Part shown: one piece after another, positions 17,985-27,219 of the stretch
Layout: each line of letters starts with the position of its first letter
Numbering within the stretch: the stretch's first letter is position 1
From: G965230065 sp965230065
GTDB taxonomy: Bacteria; Bacteroidota; Bacteroidia; Cytophagales; Cyclobacteriaceae
Reading direction: 5' to 3'
Length of the DNA stretch: 64,000 bases
NCBI GenBank assembly: GCA_965230065.1
Contig: OZ245942.1
Location: 4,030,001 to 4,094,000 of the forward strand
The notes under the pieces: generated by a model
Seen by the model: only the letters and a program-made list of their open reading frames with translations
Database searches by the model: none
What the model was told of the DNA's origin: nothing
Program-made: the position numbers and the translations under genes

Positions 17985-20231
17985 TTAAATCACTTCTTCC
18001 ACAGGTGCGGAAATTACGCCCAGGTAGCGGCCCATCCAGTAGGGGAGGAGCCAAATGTCGCCGGCACTGTATTCAGAGGAGCCGTTGCTGCTTCTGTCCA
18101 GCGTAAAACGGTTGGCATTGTGCCGGGAGATTTTCAACTCATCCGGTGGCAATACTTCCTCTGTGGTTTGTTCCCTGAAGTTAGGCTCTACCATCACAAT
18201 ATCTTTCCGGTGGCTGTTCTTTACGCCCCAGGTGATTAAGTCCAGTGGATATTCCTGTAAATACCAAACGGCTTCTTCCAGGTCAAAAGTTTCGGTGCCA
18301 GTGATGGCGGTGAATATGTTCCAGGCTCCTTCTTTTTCGGGGCGTTCAGCTTGCCAGTGGTCGATGATGGCTTCTTTGTACATGGCTTTCAGGCTGTCAT
18401 TAAAAGCGTATCGGTATAACCCCCAATAACCCAGGAAATACATTTCATCATCTGAGTGGTTCCACGATTGGGACAGCATTTTGCTCCACTCGTCGGCATC
18501 ATCCGGGGCTTGCCCTATTTGGCTGATGGGGCGCATAAGGTTTTCCAGGTAGCCATGCTCTTCCATAAGCTCAAAGGCTTTCTCTTTATATATTTCTTTT
18601 TGGGTAAAGTGATAAGCGGTTTGCAGCATAGCAATGATATTGGAGGAGTTGAGCTTGCGGTCACCCACTATTTTAGGGCGGGCATTTACATATTCCGGAT
18701 TCCACTTGCCCCAGGTTGTGGGTTTGCCATCATAATCTACCAGGTACCAATCGTTATCAATTACATGCTGCATCAGGGTGTCCAGCAGGTGGATGGCCTG
18801 TTGTTGGAGTGCATCATCATCAACCAACTCTGCAATTACGCCAAACACAAATACGTGCCCGATGGCTTCGTCGCTGCTGGTAGTGGCTTTCCAGTCCCAT
18901 TCGGGGTCTTCGGCATGCTGCCAGCGTTCGGGGTCAGACAGTTCCTCGATATATCCCCGGCGCTCAAAAGAACGGGAAGGAAAGCCCGGCACCGGGTTGA
19001 TGGTGTATAAGCGCTCCATGGCGTCCAGCGATTCCCGGCAGTTTTGCAGTGCCTCTTCTGACTGGGTAACGGCATACCTGAATGCTTCCCCGCCCAGGTA
19101 CATGGATGTCCACAGCCCGTCATTGTCAGAATCGTCTAATATTCCGCTATCTATATTTCCTTTTTCCATATTATTCAGGGTAGCATTAAAGCCAAACCGG
19201 ATGTGGCGGTCGCGCACTTGCTTTTCATAATACATGGCTTTTTCATGCAAAGTCATGGGCTTGAAGTGTATTTCTCCTAATCCGGCATCTGTTAGTATTA
19301 AAACCGAACCCTTTTTTCCCGGTGCAATGTGCTTTACAGTATTGCCCGGCAACCATCTTTCACCATGATAATAGTTGAATTTACCATCATTACGCAGCAT
19401 GAAAGCCCCCTGGGTAGAACCAAACCATAAACTACCATCAATTTCCTGCACAGTGGTGAGTTCGGGCCAGGGCAGGGTGGTTTGCAAACTGCCCTGTACT
19501 TCATGGGTAGAGGCATTTACGGAGAGGTAGCCTTCCTGTGTACCAATAATCACAGTGGCATTTTCATCAGCCAGTGTAAAAGCAGTAAACCCTTCACCCT
19601 CATAAACCTGCTGTACAGTATTATCCGCAGGCGAAAAGGTAGACAAGGAACGTTCTCCCAATAGCCAGAACAGGTTTTTTGCAGGGTCAAATTGAATATC
19701 AATAGCCGCATCGCCGGGTAGCTGGCCTTTCCATAAAATTTCATCATTATTTATGTACTGTAAGGCTTTTCCATCAGTAACCAAAAAATGAAAATCAGTT
19801 CCGCCGGCAAATATTTGTGCACCTGATAAAGTGTGTTGGGCAAATAGTTGCCCGGCCCATGCATTACTCAGCACGGCTTTGTCAGAGAGGTACACAAACT
19901 GCTCCTGATATATGTCAATACCGGCAATGTTTTTATCCTTCATGGCCCGGTAAAAATTATCATTTACAAGCGAGCCGGGATACAGAAACTCCCCGGCATG
20001 TGTCCTGAGTACTCCACTTGACGAATAAGCCCGTACTACACCATTTCTATCACAAAAAGCCTTATGCAGCTCAAGGTTTTCATCATTTAAATAATACTTT
20101 ACACTGTAGTCTTGCTGAAAAGGCGTATCCTCATGCACGGGTTGGGCATCGGTACTCTCTTCAAAGGTTTTCTGACTGCAAGCTCCTGACAATAGTAGTA
20201 ACGCAGACAGTAGGTAGATCAAACTTTTCAT
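17985..20231 (-). CDS. Large lipoprotein with propeller-like N-terminus and alpha/alpha-toroid-like C-terminus
   Basis: About 748 residues from the ATG at 20231, which gives a lipoprotein signal (MKSLIYLLSALLLLSGAC). The frame continues upstream without a credible start. Residues about 50-340 contain short repeated beta segments (DGSLWFGSTQGAFML, KKGSVLILTDAG) like a degenerate beta-propeller. Residues about 360-740 are helical with aromatic motifs (DNDGLWTSMYLGGEAFRY, DDEMYFLGYWGLYRYA, WNIFTAITG) reminiscent of glycoside hydrolase (alpha/alpha) barrels. No catalytic assignment is possible. Downstream lies a long inverted repeat. It could be a surface glycan-binding or glycan-degrading protein; that is inference from fold-like patterns. 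Confidence 0.72.
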   Translation of the reverse strand: MKSLIYLLSALLLLSGACSQKTFEESTDAQPVHEDTPFQQDYSVKYYLNDENLELHKAFCDRNGVVRAYSSSGVLRTHAGEFLYPGSLVNDNFYRAMKDKNIAGIDIYQEQFVYLSDKAVLSNAWAGQLFAQHTLSGAQIFAGGTDFHFLVTDGKALQYINNDEILWKGQLPGDAAIDIQFDPAKNLFWLLGERSLSTFSPADNTVQQVYEGEGFTAFTLADENATVIIGTQEGYLSVNASTHEVQGSLQTTLPWPELTTVQEIDGSLWFGSTQGAFMLRNDGKFNYYHGERWLPGNTVKHIAPGKKGSVLILTDAGLGEIHFKPMTLHEKAMYYEKQVRDRHIRFGFNATLNNMEKGNIDSGILDDSDNDGLWTSMYLGGEAFRYAVTQSEEALQNCRESLDAMERLYTINPVPGFPSRSFERRGYIEELSDPERWQHAEDPEWDWKATTSSDEAIGHVFVFGVIAELVDDDALQQQAIHLLDTLMQHVIDNDWYLVDYDGKPTTWGKWNPEYVNARPKIVGDRKLNSSNIIAMLQTAYHFTQKEIYKEKAFELMEEHGYLENLMRPISQIGQAPDDADEWSKMLSQSWNHSDDEMYFLGYWGLYRYAFNDSLKAMYKEAIIDHWQAERPEKEGAWNIFTAITGTETFDLEEAVWYLQEYPLDLITWGVKNSHRKDIVMVEPNFREQTTEEVLPPDELKISRHNANRFTLDRSSNGSSEYSAGDIWLLPYWMGRYLGVISAPVEEVI

Positions 20232-20425
20232 AATCATAGCATTGGAAGATAAGAATGAATTATTCTTTAGGTAAAAGAAATGAAATCTTATCAGGATTTG
20301 TTCGTATTTAGCGTACAATTAACCTCAAATTGCGAAAAACCCATGATTCACTTCCATGAATAAACAATAACGGGCGGCAAACTGGTAATTATCCTGAATG
20401 TTTGTAGATTTAGGGTTATTTTCTA

Positions 20426-20602
20426 ATGCCCAATATGAATACTCAAAAAAAGCATATAAGACGAATAAAAAAAGCAGAAAAACGGACTAAATGGGTTAAG
20501 AACGGGAAAGAAGTTGCCAAATCTCAGGAAAGCAGTTATCACAGCCCTGTTTGCTATGCCCACGAAAAGGAAGAAATGCGGGAAGGTTTCCTGGATGAAT
20601 AA
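20426..20602 (+). CDS. 58-residue basic small protein
   Basis: ATG at 20426, stop at 20600-20602. The product begins MPNMNTQKKHIRRIKKAEKR and ends KEEMREGFLDE. It is highly charged, has no membrane segment, and includes one Cys (SPVCYAHEKEEM). I do not recognise the family. It lies alone between a divergent lipoprotein gene and an oxidoreductase gene 180 bases downstream. Coding is suggested by a reading frame with protein-like codon use; it could still be chance. Confidence 0.5.
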   Translation: MPNMNTQKKHIRRIKKAEKRTKWVKNGKEVAKSQESSYHSPVCYAHEKEEMREGFLDE

Positions 20603-20782
20603 CGTATTCTTTTATCCATTCTAAATAACTCTTTTCGCGTTTAAAATTTTGGAAACTAATTGAACATTTACCTATTTCACAGCAAAAAATGTTACCCAGC
20701 CCCTATTCTTTTGTAAAAATTATAACCAACACTATAAATCAATTAATTTATACTTGAAAAGTATATAGAAAACCTAACAATT

Positions 20783-22189
20783 ATGATGAAGAACGACGTT
20801 TCAAGGAGATCATTTTTAACTTCGGTAAGCATGCTGGCTGCCGGAAGTATGATTACCGCCCCTTCATGGGGTTTCGGCCTGAAAGATGAAAAACTAAAAG
20901 TAGCTTTGGTAGGTACGGGTGTGCGTGGCATTTCCTTTTGGGGAAAGCGCCTGGTAGAGCAATACCCGGACATATTGGAATTTGTAGGTTTGAGTGATAT
21001 TAATCCCGGAAGGTTGGCTTATGGCAAAAAATATATGGGTGTAGACTGCCCAACCTTCATCAACTTTGAGGAGATGGTTAGCCAAACCAGACCTGATTTG
21101 GTCATTGTAACTACTAAAGACTCTACCCACCATGAGTTTATCATCAAAGGCTTGCAAATGGGCTGTGATGTACTTACTGAAAAACCACTGACAACTGACG
21201 AACGCAAGTGCCAGGACATTTTGGATGCCGAACGCAGCTCTAACAAAAACCTGATTGTAGGTTTTAATTACCGCTGGAGTCCTTATGCCACAAAAATCAA
21301 AGAACTGCTGGCCAATAACACCATTGGTAAGGTTACTTCTGTTGATTTTAACTGGTATTTGAATACGTATCACGGTGCTTCCTACTTCCGCCGCTGGCAC
21401 GGATTGCGCGAAGCCGGTGGTACGCTTTGGGTACACAAGGCCACCCACCATTTTGATTTGGTCAACTGGTGGCTTGATTCCGACCCGGAAGAGGTTTTTG
21501 CTTATGGGGCATTGGAACATTATGGCAACAACAACCCTTTCCAAGGCGATAAGTGCCGGGGCTGTGAGCACAAAAACGATTGCAAATTCTACTGGGATAT
21601 TACCGAGAGCGATCACTACATGAAACTGTATGTCGCTAATGAAGAATATGACGGTTATATCCGGGATAACTGCCTTTGGAGGGATGAAATCAATATTTAT
21701 GATAAGATGTCGGCCCAAATCAAGTATGCCAATGATGTGGTGGTGAATTATTCCCTAACCACGTACTCGCCTTATGAAGGGTGGAAAATAGCCTTTAATG
21801 GCATGGACGGCCGTATTGAAGCCTGGCTGGACATCCCGTATATGAAAAATGACAACCTGAGCCAGGCCGAACTGCATGCTGCCGAGATGAGCCAAAACAG
21901 GGATGAAGATCAAATGTACGAGCCTATCATTGTGCACAAGAACTGGGAAAAACACGAAACCATTCAAGTGCCCGTAGAACGTGGTGGACACGGAGGCGGA
22001 GACAAAAGGCTGCATGACAAAATCTTTAAAAATCCGGAAGCACCCGATCCTTACAAACACTCAGCTGGTGTGCGCGACGGTGCCATGTCTATTTTAGTAG
22101 GGGTAGCTGCCCGTAATAGCATTGAATCTGGCCATCCCGTGCGCATTGCCGAGCTTACCGACCTGCAACCCAGGGCTAAGCGGTTGTAG
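20783..22189 (+). CDS. Gfo/Idh/MocA family oxidoreductase, Tat-exported
   Basis: 468 residues. A twin-arginine signal (VSRRSFLTSVSMLAAG) precedes a Rossmann domain (KVALVGTGVRGISFWGKR, then CDVLTEKPLTTDERK with the conserved EKP). The C-terminal domain holds a probable cysteine metal site in KCRGCEHKNDCKFYW and a YSLTTYSPYEGW segment. Exported members of this family use a tightly bound NAD(P) and often act on sugars, for example as glycoside hydrolases by a redox mechanism (GH109-like). The substrate cannot be read from sequence. A strong terminator follows the gene. Confidence 0.92.
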   Translation: MMKNDVSRRSFLTSVSMLAAGSMITAPSWGFGLKDEKLKVALVGTGVRGISFWGKRLVEQYPDILEFVGLSDINPGRLAYGKKYMGVDCPTFINFEEMVSQTRPDLVIVTTKDSTHHEFIIKGLQMGCDVLTEKPLTTDERKCQDILDAERSSNKNLIVGFNYRWSPYATKIKELLANNTIGKVTSVDFNWYLNTYHGASYFRRWHGLREAGGTLWVHKATHHFDLVNWWLDSDPEEVFAYGALEHYGNNNPFQGDKCRGCEHKNDCKFYWDITESDHYMKLYVANEEYDGYIRDNCLWRDEINIYDKMSAQIKYANDVVVNYSLTTYSPYEGWKIAFNGMDGRIEAWLDIPYMKNDNLSQAELHAAEMSQNRDEDQMYEPIIVHKNWEKHETIQVPVERGGHGGGDKRLHDKIFKNPEAPDPYKHSAGVRDGAMSILVGVAARNSIESGHPVRIAELTDLQPRAKRL

Positions 22190-22218
22190 TAATTGATTAT
22201 GTACTATATTTTATGATA

Positions 22219-22257
22219 GACTTCCGAAGTTTCTGAAACTTCGGAAGTCTTTTTTTT
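22219..22257. terminator. Strong terminator after the oxidoreductase gene
   Basis: 14-bp perfect stem (GACTTCCGAAGTTT / AAACTTCGGAAGTC) with a 3-base loop and an eight-T tract. The tract runs into the stop codon of the convergent metallopeptidase gene, so it may serve both strands. Confidence 0.88.
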
Positions 22258-22798
22258 ACAAAGAGGCTGCTACAGGGGAGGGTTCAAAAAGTTCTTCGAT
22301 ATAATAATTGCGGTTTCGGGAGTTATAAGCATCAAAACATTTTCCGGTACCAGAGCGCATGATGCTTTTGCATATACCGTTAGAGAAGGACTCTTCCAGA
22401 TGTCCCCGATTCAAAACACAGTGGCCTAACTCATGAAACACAACGAATTCTTTGGATAAATCGGAAGCCCTGTTCCAGAAAGATTCATCAATAGTGACCA
22501 GCCGGGGATTGTTGTACCGGTTATAGGAACAGCTTCCAATTACATGTTGTTCATCTATTTCATTGATGACACCAACAATACCAGATTTCACCAAATCAAT
22601 TTCAAGCCCTTTTAGTGTAGCCTGTTCTTCAAAGCGTCTGAAATATTCATGTAATTCAATGGTTACGTTGGGAAAGGTGCGTACCTGTGGCACTTCGGGT
22701 GCAATAGCCTCTTCGTCTTGGGTGCAAGCGGACAAAATGCCGAAGCATAACAGGCCATATACAAAACAAACGGGGAAATTTATGGGTAATCTATCCAT
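22256..22798 (-). CDS. Small metallopeptidase-like lipoprotein
   Basis: 180 residues. The N-terminus has a lipoprotein-type signal (VYGLLCFGILSAC). A zinc-binding HExxH motif is clear in FVVFHELGHCVLNRGH (about residue 120), with two further His/Cys-rich stretches that may give the third ligand. Length and layout suit the small putative metallopeptidases often found as single lipoproteins in Bacteroidota. The gene stands alone; the 290 bases downstream of its start, up to 23090, hold a second terminator but no gene I can support. Confidence 0.72.
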   Translation of the reverse strand: MDRLPINFPVCFVYGLLCFGILSACTQDEEAIAPEVPQVRTFPNVTIELHEYFRRFEEQATLKGLEIDLVKSGIVGVINEIDEQHVIGSCSYNRYNNPRLVTIDESFWNRASDLSKEFVVFHELGHCVLNRGHLEESFSNGICKSIMRSGTGKCFDAYNSRNRNYYIEELFEPSPVAASL

Positions 22799-23030
22799 AG
22801 CAAATTTGGTTTAAAGGTTTATGAATGGTTGTATAGAAACGTAAACCTGCTACATAGTATAGATTACTTTAATAATTTGTTGTATTTATATAAGATACGT
22901 TGAAGAAGTTGCAATTATTGCACCATGCTCCACACAGATAGGCTGTGCGGTTTTATTTTCAGCCTATAATGTCATGTTTCTGACATTAAGCTTAGTGTTT
23001 TAAACAGTGAAGTTTGGAGTGGTATGCAAT

Positions 23031-23057
23031 AAAAAACCCCGTCAGGCAATGACGGGG
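23031..23057 (-). terminator. Terminator of the SusCD-type operon
   Basis: Stem CCCCGTCA/TGACGGGG with a five-base loop; on the minus strand it is followed by a T6 tract. It lies 34 bases downstream of the fasciclin gene, the last gene of the operon. Confidence 0.85.
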
Positions 23058-23090
23058 CATGAAAATGAAAGCTATTAGGCCAACTGTTCA

Positions 23091-24530
23091 TTAAGGAACA
23101 AGCACACTATCGATGTCATGGGCAATGCCTGCATCGAGCAGGATATTTTCAAAGACTGTTTCAGCAGACATATTCGTATTATTATCTGTCACGATTATGT
23201 GCGGGGCAGTACCTTCTGTAAAAGAAAGGTTTCCTTTGGTTTCACCTACCAGTTCGTTGATAGGCAATAACTCTCCTTGAATAATATGATTTTCCAGCAA
23301 AGCCTGAAGTGTAGCAACCTGCATGGTATCAATACCTTCGGAAGTGATTCCCGAGGCTGCAAACGCATCATCGTTGGGCGAAAGCAAAGTATAAGGAGCA
23401 CTGCCTTCCAGTACGCTTTTTACATCAGGCACTTTTTCTACAGCAGCAGCCAGCAATGTGAGGTCATCAAACTGATTGATATACTCAGCGCCGTTCGGAC
23501 GTAAGGCAGAATAACGGAGGAAAGAGGGGGAGAACCCACCAGTGTTATTTTGCACAATTGTAGTATATAAGTGTCCATTTGAGAACTCCTGTAATTTGAC
23601 TAAAAAAGCCGAAAAATTTCCCTGAACAACATCGGTATCAACTGATGAGGTGTAAATCATGTCTCCTTGCAATAAAGTAGTTACTGAAGAAGGGAAAATA
23701 TTCGCATCAAACGGAAGGCCAGAAAGAGTATGATAACTAGCTAATGCAGTAGCTGTTTCAAGGTTTGCGCTCGGATCAAAATTGCCCAAAGCCCCATTTT
23801 CTATGGCTAATAAAGTAAAAGTTTCATCCGGGTTGGCGATGGTTTGCCAAAGGTCAACGGCACGCAGCAACTCATCCATATCTGTATATCTGCCAACCAT
23901 GGAGATATATCCTCCCAAAGTCCCAAAAGCAGGGGCGATTTCATCGGTGATGGAAGATGGTAACAAAACTTCATCCACAATCTGTACAATACCGTTGGTA
24001 GCACGCATGTCAGTCGATACGATAGTAGGTGTCAGGCCTGGCTGTGTACTTTCGTTCAGGGCGATAGGATCAGCCCCTTTGTTTACACTGATGGTTTCGG
24101 CATTAAGATAAGTGTTCACCGATTCGGGCAGAGCTCCAGCCCGGTATGCCTGCTCGGCATCCACGATGTGGTACAATAAAAAATCACGGATTATATCAAA
24201 TCTGAGTTGTGTGGAGCTAGAAACCCCGATGGCATCTACCAGATTAGCAAAAGCTTCATTATTTGGAGCAAAAAAAGTAATGTTATCATCTTTTAAAGCG
24301 ATATGTACACTTGCAAAAAGGGGTTCACCACTTGCGTCTTCCAGGGCCAGCAGCGCATTGAGGGAGTCCAGCCCTTCCTGGCTTTCCAGAATTTCAAATA
24401 CATCCATGGTGGGGGCAGGCTCTTCATCATCATTACAACTGCTCAAAAAAGTTATGGCAACAAATAAAATGGCAGCAGGCCACATCAGAAATGAAGAGAC
24501 ACCTGCAAATTTTGTATGGCTTTTTCTCAT
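23091..24530 (-). CDS. Fasciclin (FAS1) domain lipoprotein
   Basis: 479 residues with a lipoprotein signal (ILFVAITFLSSC). At least two FAS1 domains are seen: the first (about 45-195) has NITFFAPNNEAFANL, LLYHIV and NGIVQIVDEVLLP; the C-terminal one (about 340-475) has PYTLLSPNDDAFAA, LLENHIIQGEL and IAHDIDSVLVP; the middle (about 205-335) looks like a degenerate third. FAS1 domains mediate adhesion or ligand binding. As the last gene of a SusC-SusD-metallohydrolase-DUF4302 operon it is probably an accessory surface protein of the uptake system. Confidence 0.88.
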   Translation of the reverse strand: MRKSHTKFAGVSSFLMWPAAILFVAITFLSSCNDDEEPAPTMDVFEILESQEGLDSLNALLALEDASGEPLFASVHIALKDDNITFFAPNNEAFANLVDAIGVSSSTQLRFDIIRDFLLYHIVDAEQAYRAGALPESVNTYLNAETISVNKGADPIALNESTQPGLTPTIVSTDMRATNGIVQIVDEVLLPSSITDEIAPAFGTLGGYISMVGRYTDMDELLRAVDLWQTIANPDETFTLLAIENGALGNFDPSANLETATALASYHTLSGLPFDANIFPSSVTTLLQGDMIYTSSVDTDVVQGNFSAFLVKLQEFSNGHLYTTIVQNNTGGFSPSFLRYSALRPNGAEYINQFDDLTLLAAAVEKVPDVKSVLEGSAPYTLLSPNDDAFAASGITSEGIDTMQVATLQALLENHIIQGELLPINELVGETKGNLSFTEGTAPHIIVTDNNTNMSAETVFENILLDAGIAHDIDSVLVP

Positions 24531-24661
24531 TGTTAGGTTGGTTAATTATCGAATAATAGTGTTTGACGTTGTAAACTTTTGTCTTTCTCAAGACCATAGC
24601 TTACAATATAAGCATAAAATAATAATTGTGAACTTTTTACAGGGATTTTACCGGATAATGC

Positions 24662-26053
24662 TTAAAAATCAGGATCTGCAAAAAAGTAGAATGCCCAACC
24701 GTTACAAGGATTATAAATTTCATACAACAGCTCAGATGCCCTGTACACATACGTATTATCGTTTTCTGTAAATAAATCCAGGTACTTATCCATGGCGGCA
24801 GCGTCAATGGTAGCGGTGGTGTCACCAAACAGAGTGTAATCCTGTTCAAAATCAAATTGTATGCGGTTGCCGTCTATGGTATACTCAAACTCTTTCAGGG
24901 CAAAAGTAACGCTGGCATCGGGGTTGGCTATCCTGAAGCCAATTCCATTCAATGAGCCATCTTGTCCTGCCCCAAAATACATCTGAAAGCTGGTGGCCCC
25001 AGGAATATCCTCCACCACCTGATCATCTAAAAAAATATCATCTTTGTTAGAAAAGCTAATCAGGTTGTCGGTAAGGGAGGCATTGTAAAAACCAAAGCTT
25101 TGGGTAAAAACAGCACCTTCCGGGTCAAACACAGAAGTTTCCAGGGATATCAACTCACCACCTGAAAGCTGGCCGGAATAATTGTAAATGGTAAGGGCAT
25201 CATTGCAAACCTGGGAGGAGGTTTCAGAGAATTCGTTCAGTGAAATTTCTTCAATATTAATAGATTTTCCATTAAAGCTCCCGACAAGCGCCTCGTCCAG
25301 GATAATTGAATTCCCTTCCAGCGTGTAGCCTGTGGAAAAATCAAGCCTTTGTCCGTTGCGTACACTTGTTTTTGAGGAGATATAGGTAATATCTACAATC
25401 CTGTTAAAGTTCTCCACAAATAAATCATCAAAATTCATATAAACCACCACATCTGTATTCGGGTCAAGGTAGCTTAGTTTGAGCACTGAGGTTTCGGGGG
25501 GCAGTCCTGTGTTCATTTTATTGAGGTTTTCTGAAATGCTCGTGCCTAAAAGATTTTCATTTTCCGGCACAGCTTTTTGCAGTACAATCCTGCTGGGGGT
25601 TGCCACATCTGATTTACTACTAAACACCAAATCTCCATCACCAGTTTCATTCACATAATTAAACTCAAACTCAGCAGGAAACTGGGCAGAACTTTGCTCA
25701 AATAGAAAAGAGAAAAAGGAATAGTTTTCAAAAATCAGTTCCAGCCCCAGTGAATTGTCGATACGGTACGTAATGGTTTGGTCAAAAAACTCACCATCGT
25801 TCACGCCCAGGTCAGTTTGGATATTTACTTCCCCATTTTCTTCAAAATTGAGCAGGACATAGTACGCTCCAAAATCCGGGTCGGGGCGGTATTTTAATAG
25901 CCATCCATCGGGTGGTGCCACGAGTTTTGTTTTCAGGGAGTCGATGGCTTCGGCTACCCTTGTATCGGCATCTTTCTCAAATACGCTGTTATCTTCATCA
26001 CAAGCCGTGAATAAAAACGATAAAGCAATGGCAAATGATAAAATGTATCTCAT
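24662..26053 (-). CDS. DUF4302-type lipoprotein
   Basis: 463 residues from the ATG at 26053, whose signal reads MRYILSFAIALSFLFTAC. The frame is open further upstream but only across the preceding gene. The start overlaps the previous stop by four bases (ATGA), showing translational coupling. The PPDGWLLKYRPDPDFGAYYVLLNF segment (residues about 37-60) and overall size fit DUF4302, a family found beside SusC/SusD and a TIGR04549-type zinc metallohydrolase. The function is unknown; it is likely an outer-membrane lipoprotein of the same uptake complex. Confidence 0.8.
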   Translation of the reverse strand: MRYILSFAIALSFLFTACDEDNSVFEKDADTRVAEAIDSLKTKLVAPPDGWLLKYRPDPDFGAYYVLLNFEENGEVNIQTDLGVNDGEFFDQTITYRIDNSLGLELIFENYSFFSFLFEQSSAQFPAEFEFNYVNETGDGDLVFSSKSDVATPSRIVLQKAVPENENLLGTSISENLNKMNTGLPPETSVLKLSYLDPNTDVVVYMNFDDLFVENFNRIVDITYISSKTSVRNGQRLDFSTGYTLEGNSIILDEALVGSFNGKSINIEEISLNEFSETSSQVCNDALTIYNYSGQLSGGELISLETSVFDPEGAVFTQSFGFYNASLTDNLISFSNKDDIFLDDQVVEDIPGATSFQMYFGAGQDGSLNGIGFRIANPDASVTFALKEFEYTIDGNRIQFDFEQDYTLFGDTTATIDAAAMDKYLDLFTENDNTYVYRASELLYEIYNPCNGWAFYFFADPDF

Positions 26054-26922
26054 TGTAATTTTTTCTGAATTAAATCCCGTACTGCTAATAGATCCACCCC
26101 GGTATTTTGCTCGTAATGGGTAAGCACCGCATTGAGTTTGCGCCGGATAAGCTCCCTGCCTTCGTTTCTTTCCACACATTCAAGGGTAGTACAGTTTTCT
26201 TCCTCATTAATGTAAGTTTCATAAAAATCGGTATCGAACAAAATAAAGGCGGCGGTTTCGGCAAAATCTTCATTGAATGAACTGGTGGCATAAGGGGAAA
26301 CAAAGCCTCGCCGCAATGCTTCGTCATCGGTAAGGTTAAACCAGGAGCCGGAGGAAGTATAGCCCTGGGGCGAAATTTGCTGAAAATTAGCCGGTAAATT
26401 GTACCGCTGGTGTACAATGTGGGCGAATTCATGGTAAATGGTGCCCAACTGCCGGATGATCCACTCCGTGTCTTCTTCCTCAAAATTGTTCACTTCGGTA
26501 AGGGTAATTCTTGCCCCGGCATCGGCTGTGCCCAGCGTTACTGTCCCGTCATTATTATAAATGAATGAACCAATAAGTACTACTTCGGCCGGGACATGGG
26601 TTTTGAAGAATTCCTCCCCGTTGGGTACGTCTATAAAAGGGTCTATCCAGTACTCGGTGAGGAAGCTAAGGATGGGCTCTACCAGTTCTTTCCGGGGTGG
26701 GGATACCCGTTTGGTAGGATCAACATACCGGTCAACAAACCGGTAACGTACGGCTACTCCGAATTTATCTGTAAAATTGGTCTGAATAAACTGATCCAGG
26801 GGGTCATCAGAAGGCTCAACGGTAATCACATCCGTTTCTATTTTATCCTCGGTGCAGGTGGAAAGCAACAGGGTAAAGCTGAAGAGGAAAACAAAAATTC
26901 CTATTACCCTGGCTGTTGGCAT
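26050..26922 (-). CDS. Substrate import-associated zinc metallohydrolase lipoprotein
   Basis: 290 residues from the ATG at 26922, which starts a normal lipoprotein signal (MPTARVIGIFVFLFSFTLLL). The zinc motif is HEFAHIVHQ (about residue 169), with a downstream acidic segment (FNEDFAETAAFILF). This fits the putative zinc-binding metallopeptidases coded with SusC and SusD (TIGR04549-like), thought to trim imported oligopeptides or glycopeptides. The frame is open for a further 97 codons upstream, to an ATG only 7 to 13 bases past the SusD stop codon. That extension is mostly palindromic repeat sequence. The original start was probably there, before an insertion. Confidence 0.85.
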   Translation of the reverse strand: MPTARVIGIFVFLFSFTLLLSTCTEDKIETDVITVEPSDDPLDQFIQTNFTDKFGVAVRYRFVDRYVDPTKRVSPPRKELVEPILSFLTEYWIDPFIDVPNGEEFFKTHVPAEVVLIGSFIYNNDGTVTLGTADAGARITLTEVNNFEEEDTEWIIRQLGTIYHEFAHIVHQRYNLPANFQQISPQGYTSSGSWFNLTDDEALRRGFVSPYATSSFNEDFAETAAFILFDTDFYETYINEEENCTTLECVERNEGRELIRRKLNAVLTHYEQNTGVDLLAVRDLIQKKLQ

Positions 26923-26929
26923 ACGAAAA

Positions 26930-27190
26930 TAACGGCTTTTTTCCGGACTGTGCGCCACATTCCAGGGGGTAGGGGACAGTTGTGAAAGTGGCTTGTGTGT
27001 AGTGCTGTGCATAAAAAAATAATATTGTCCATCGGTCTGACCACTCTTGTGCTTCTGAAAATAGCGGTCTGACCGATTCCGTATATATATTAATCCCAAG
27101 GTTTGTGTCCTCACAAACCTTACAATTTCTACTGCTTTCGTGCAGACTGTGTTGAAACCGCCCATAGGGAAGATTTTTAGAATATTTTTT
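26930..27190. repeat. Palindromic repeat cluster inserted at the 5' end of the metallohydrolase gene
   Basis: Contains the 24-nt hairpin at 27098-27121 (AAGGTTTGTG, TCCT, CACAAACCTT), an identical copy of which lies at 28781-28804. It also contains an inverted repeat at 27031-27077 (ATCGGTCTGACC / GGTCTGACCGAT type) related to 41783-41843. Both ends resemble the ends of the insert in the SusD gene (AAATYTTCCC...TGGG at one side, CGGAAAAAAG at the other). The reading frame stays open through it. Confidence 0.7.
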
Positions 27191-27219
27191 TGCTGAAACT
27201 GTTTCATTATCAATTAGTG

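Noticed and set aside
20894..21718. 274-codon open frame antisense to the oxidoreductase gene
   Set aside because: It lies wholly within the Gfo/Idh/MocA gene, which has clear motifs; the antisense product has no recognisable domain and its length follows from codon bias.
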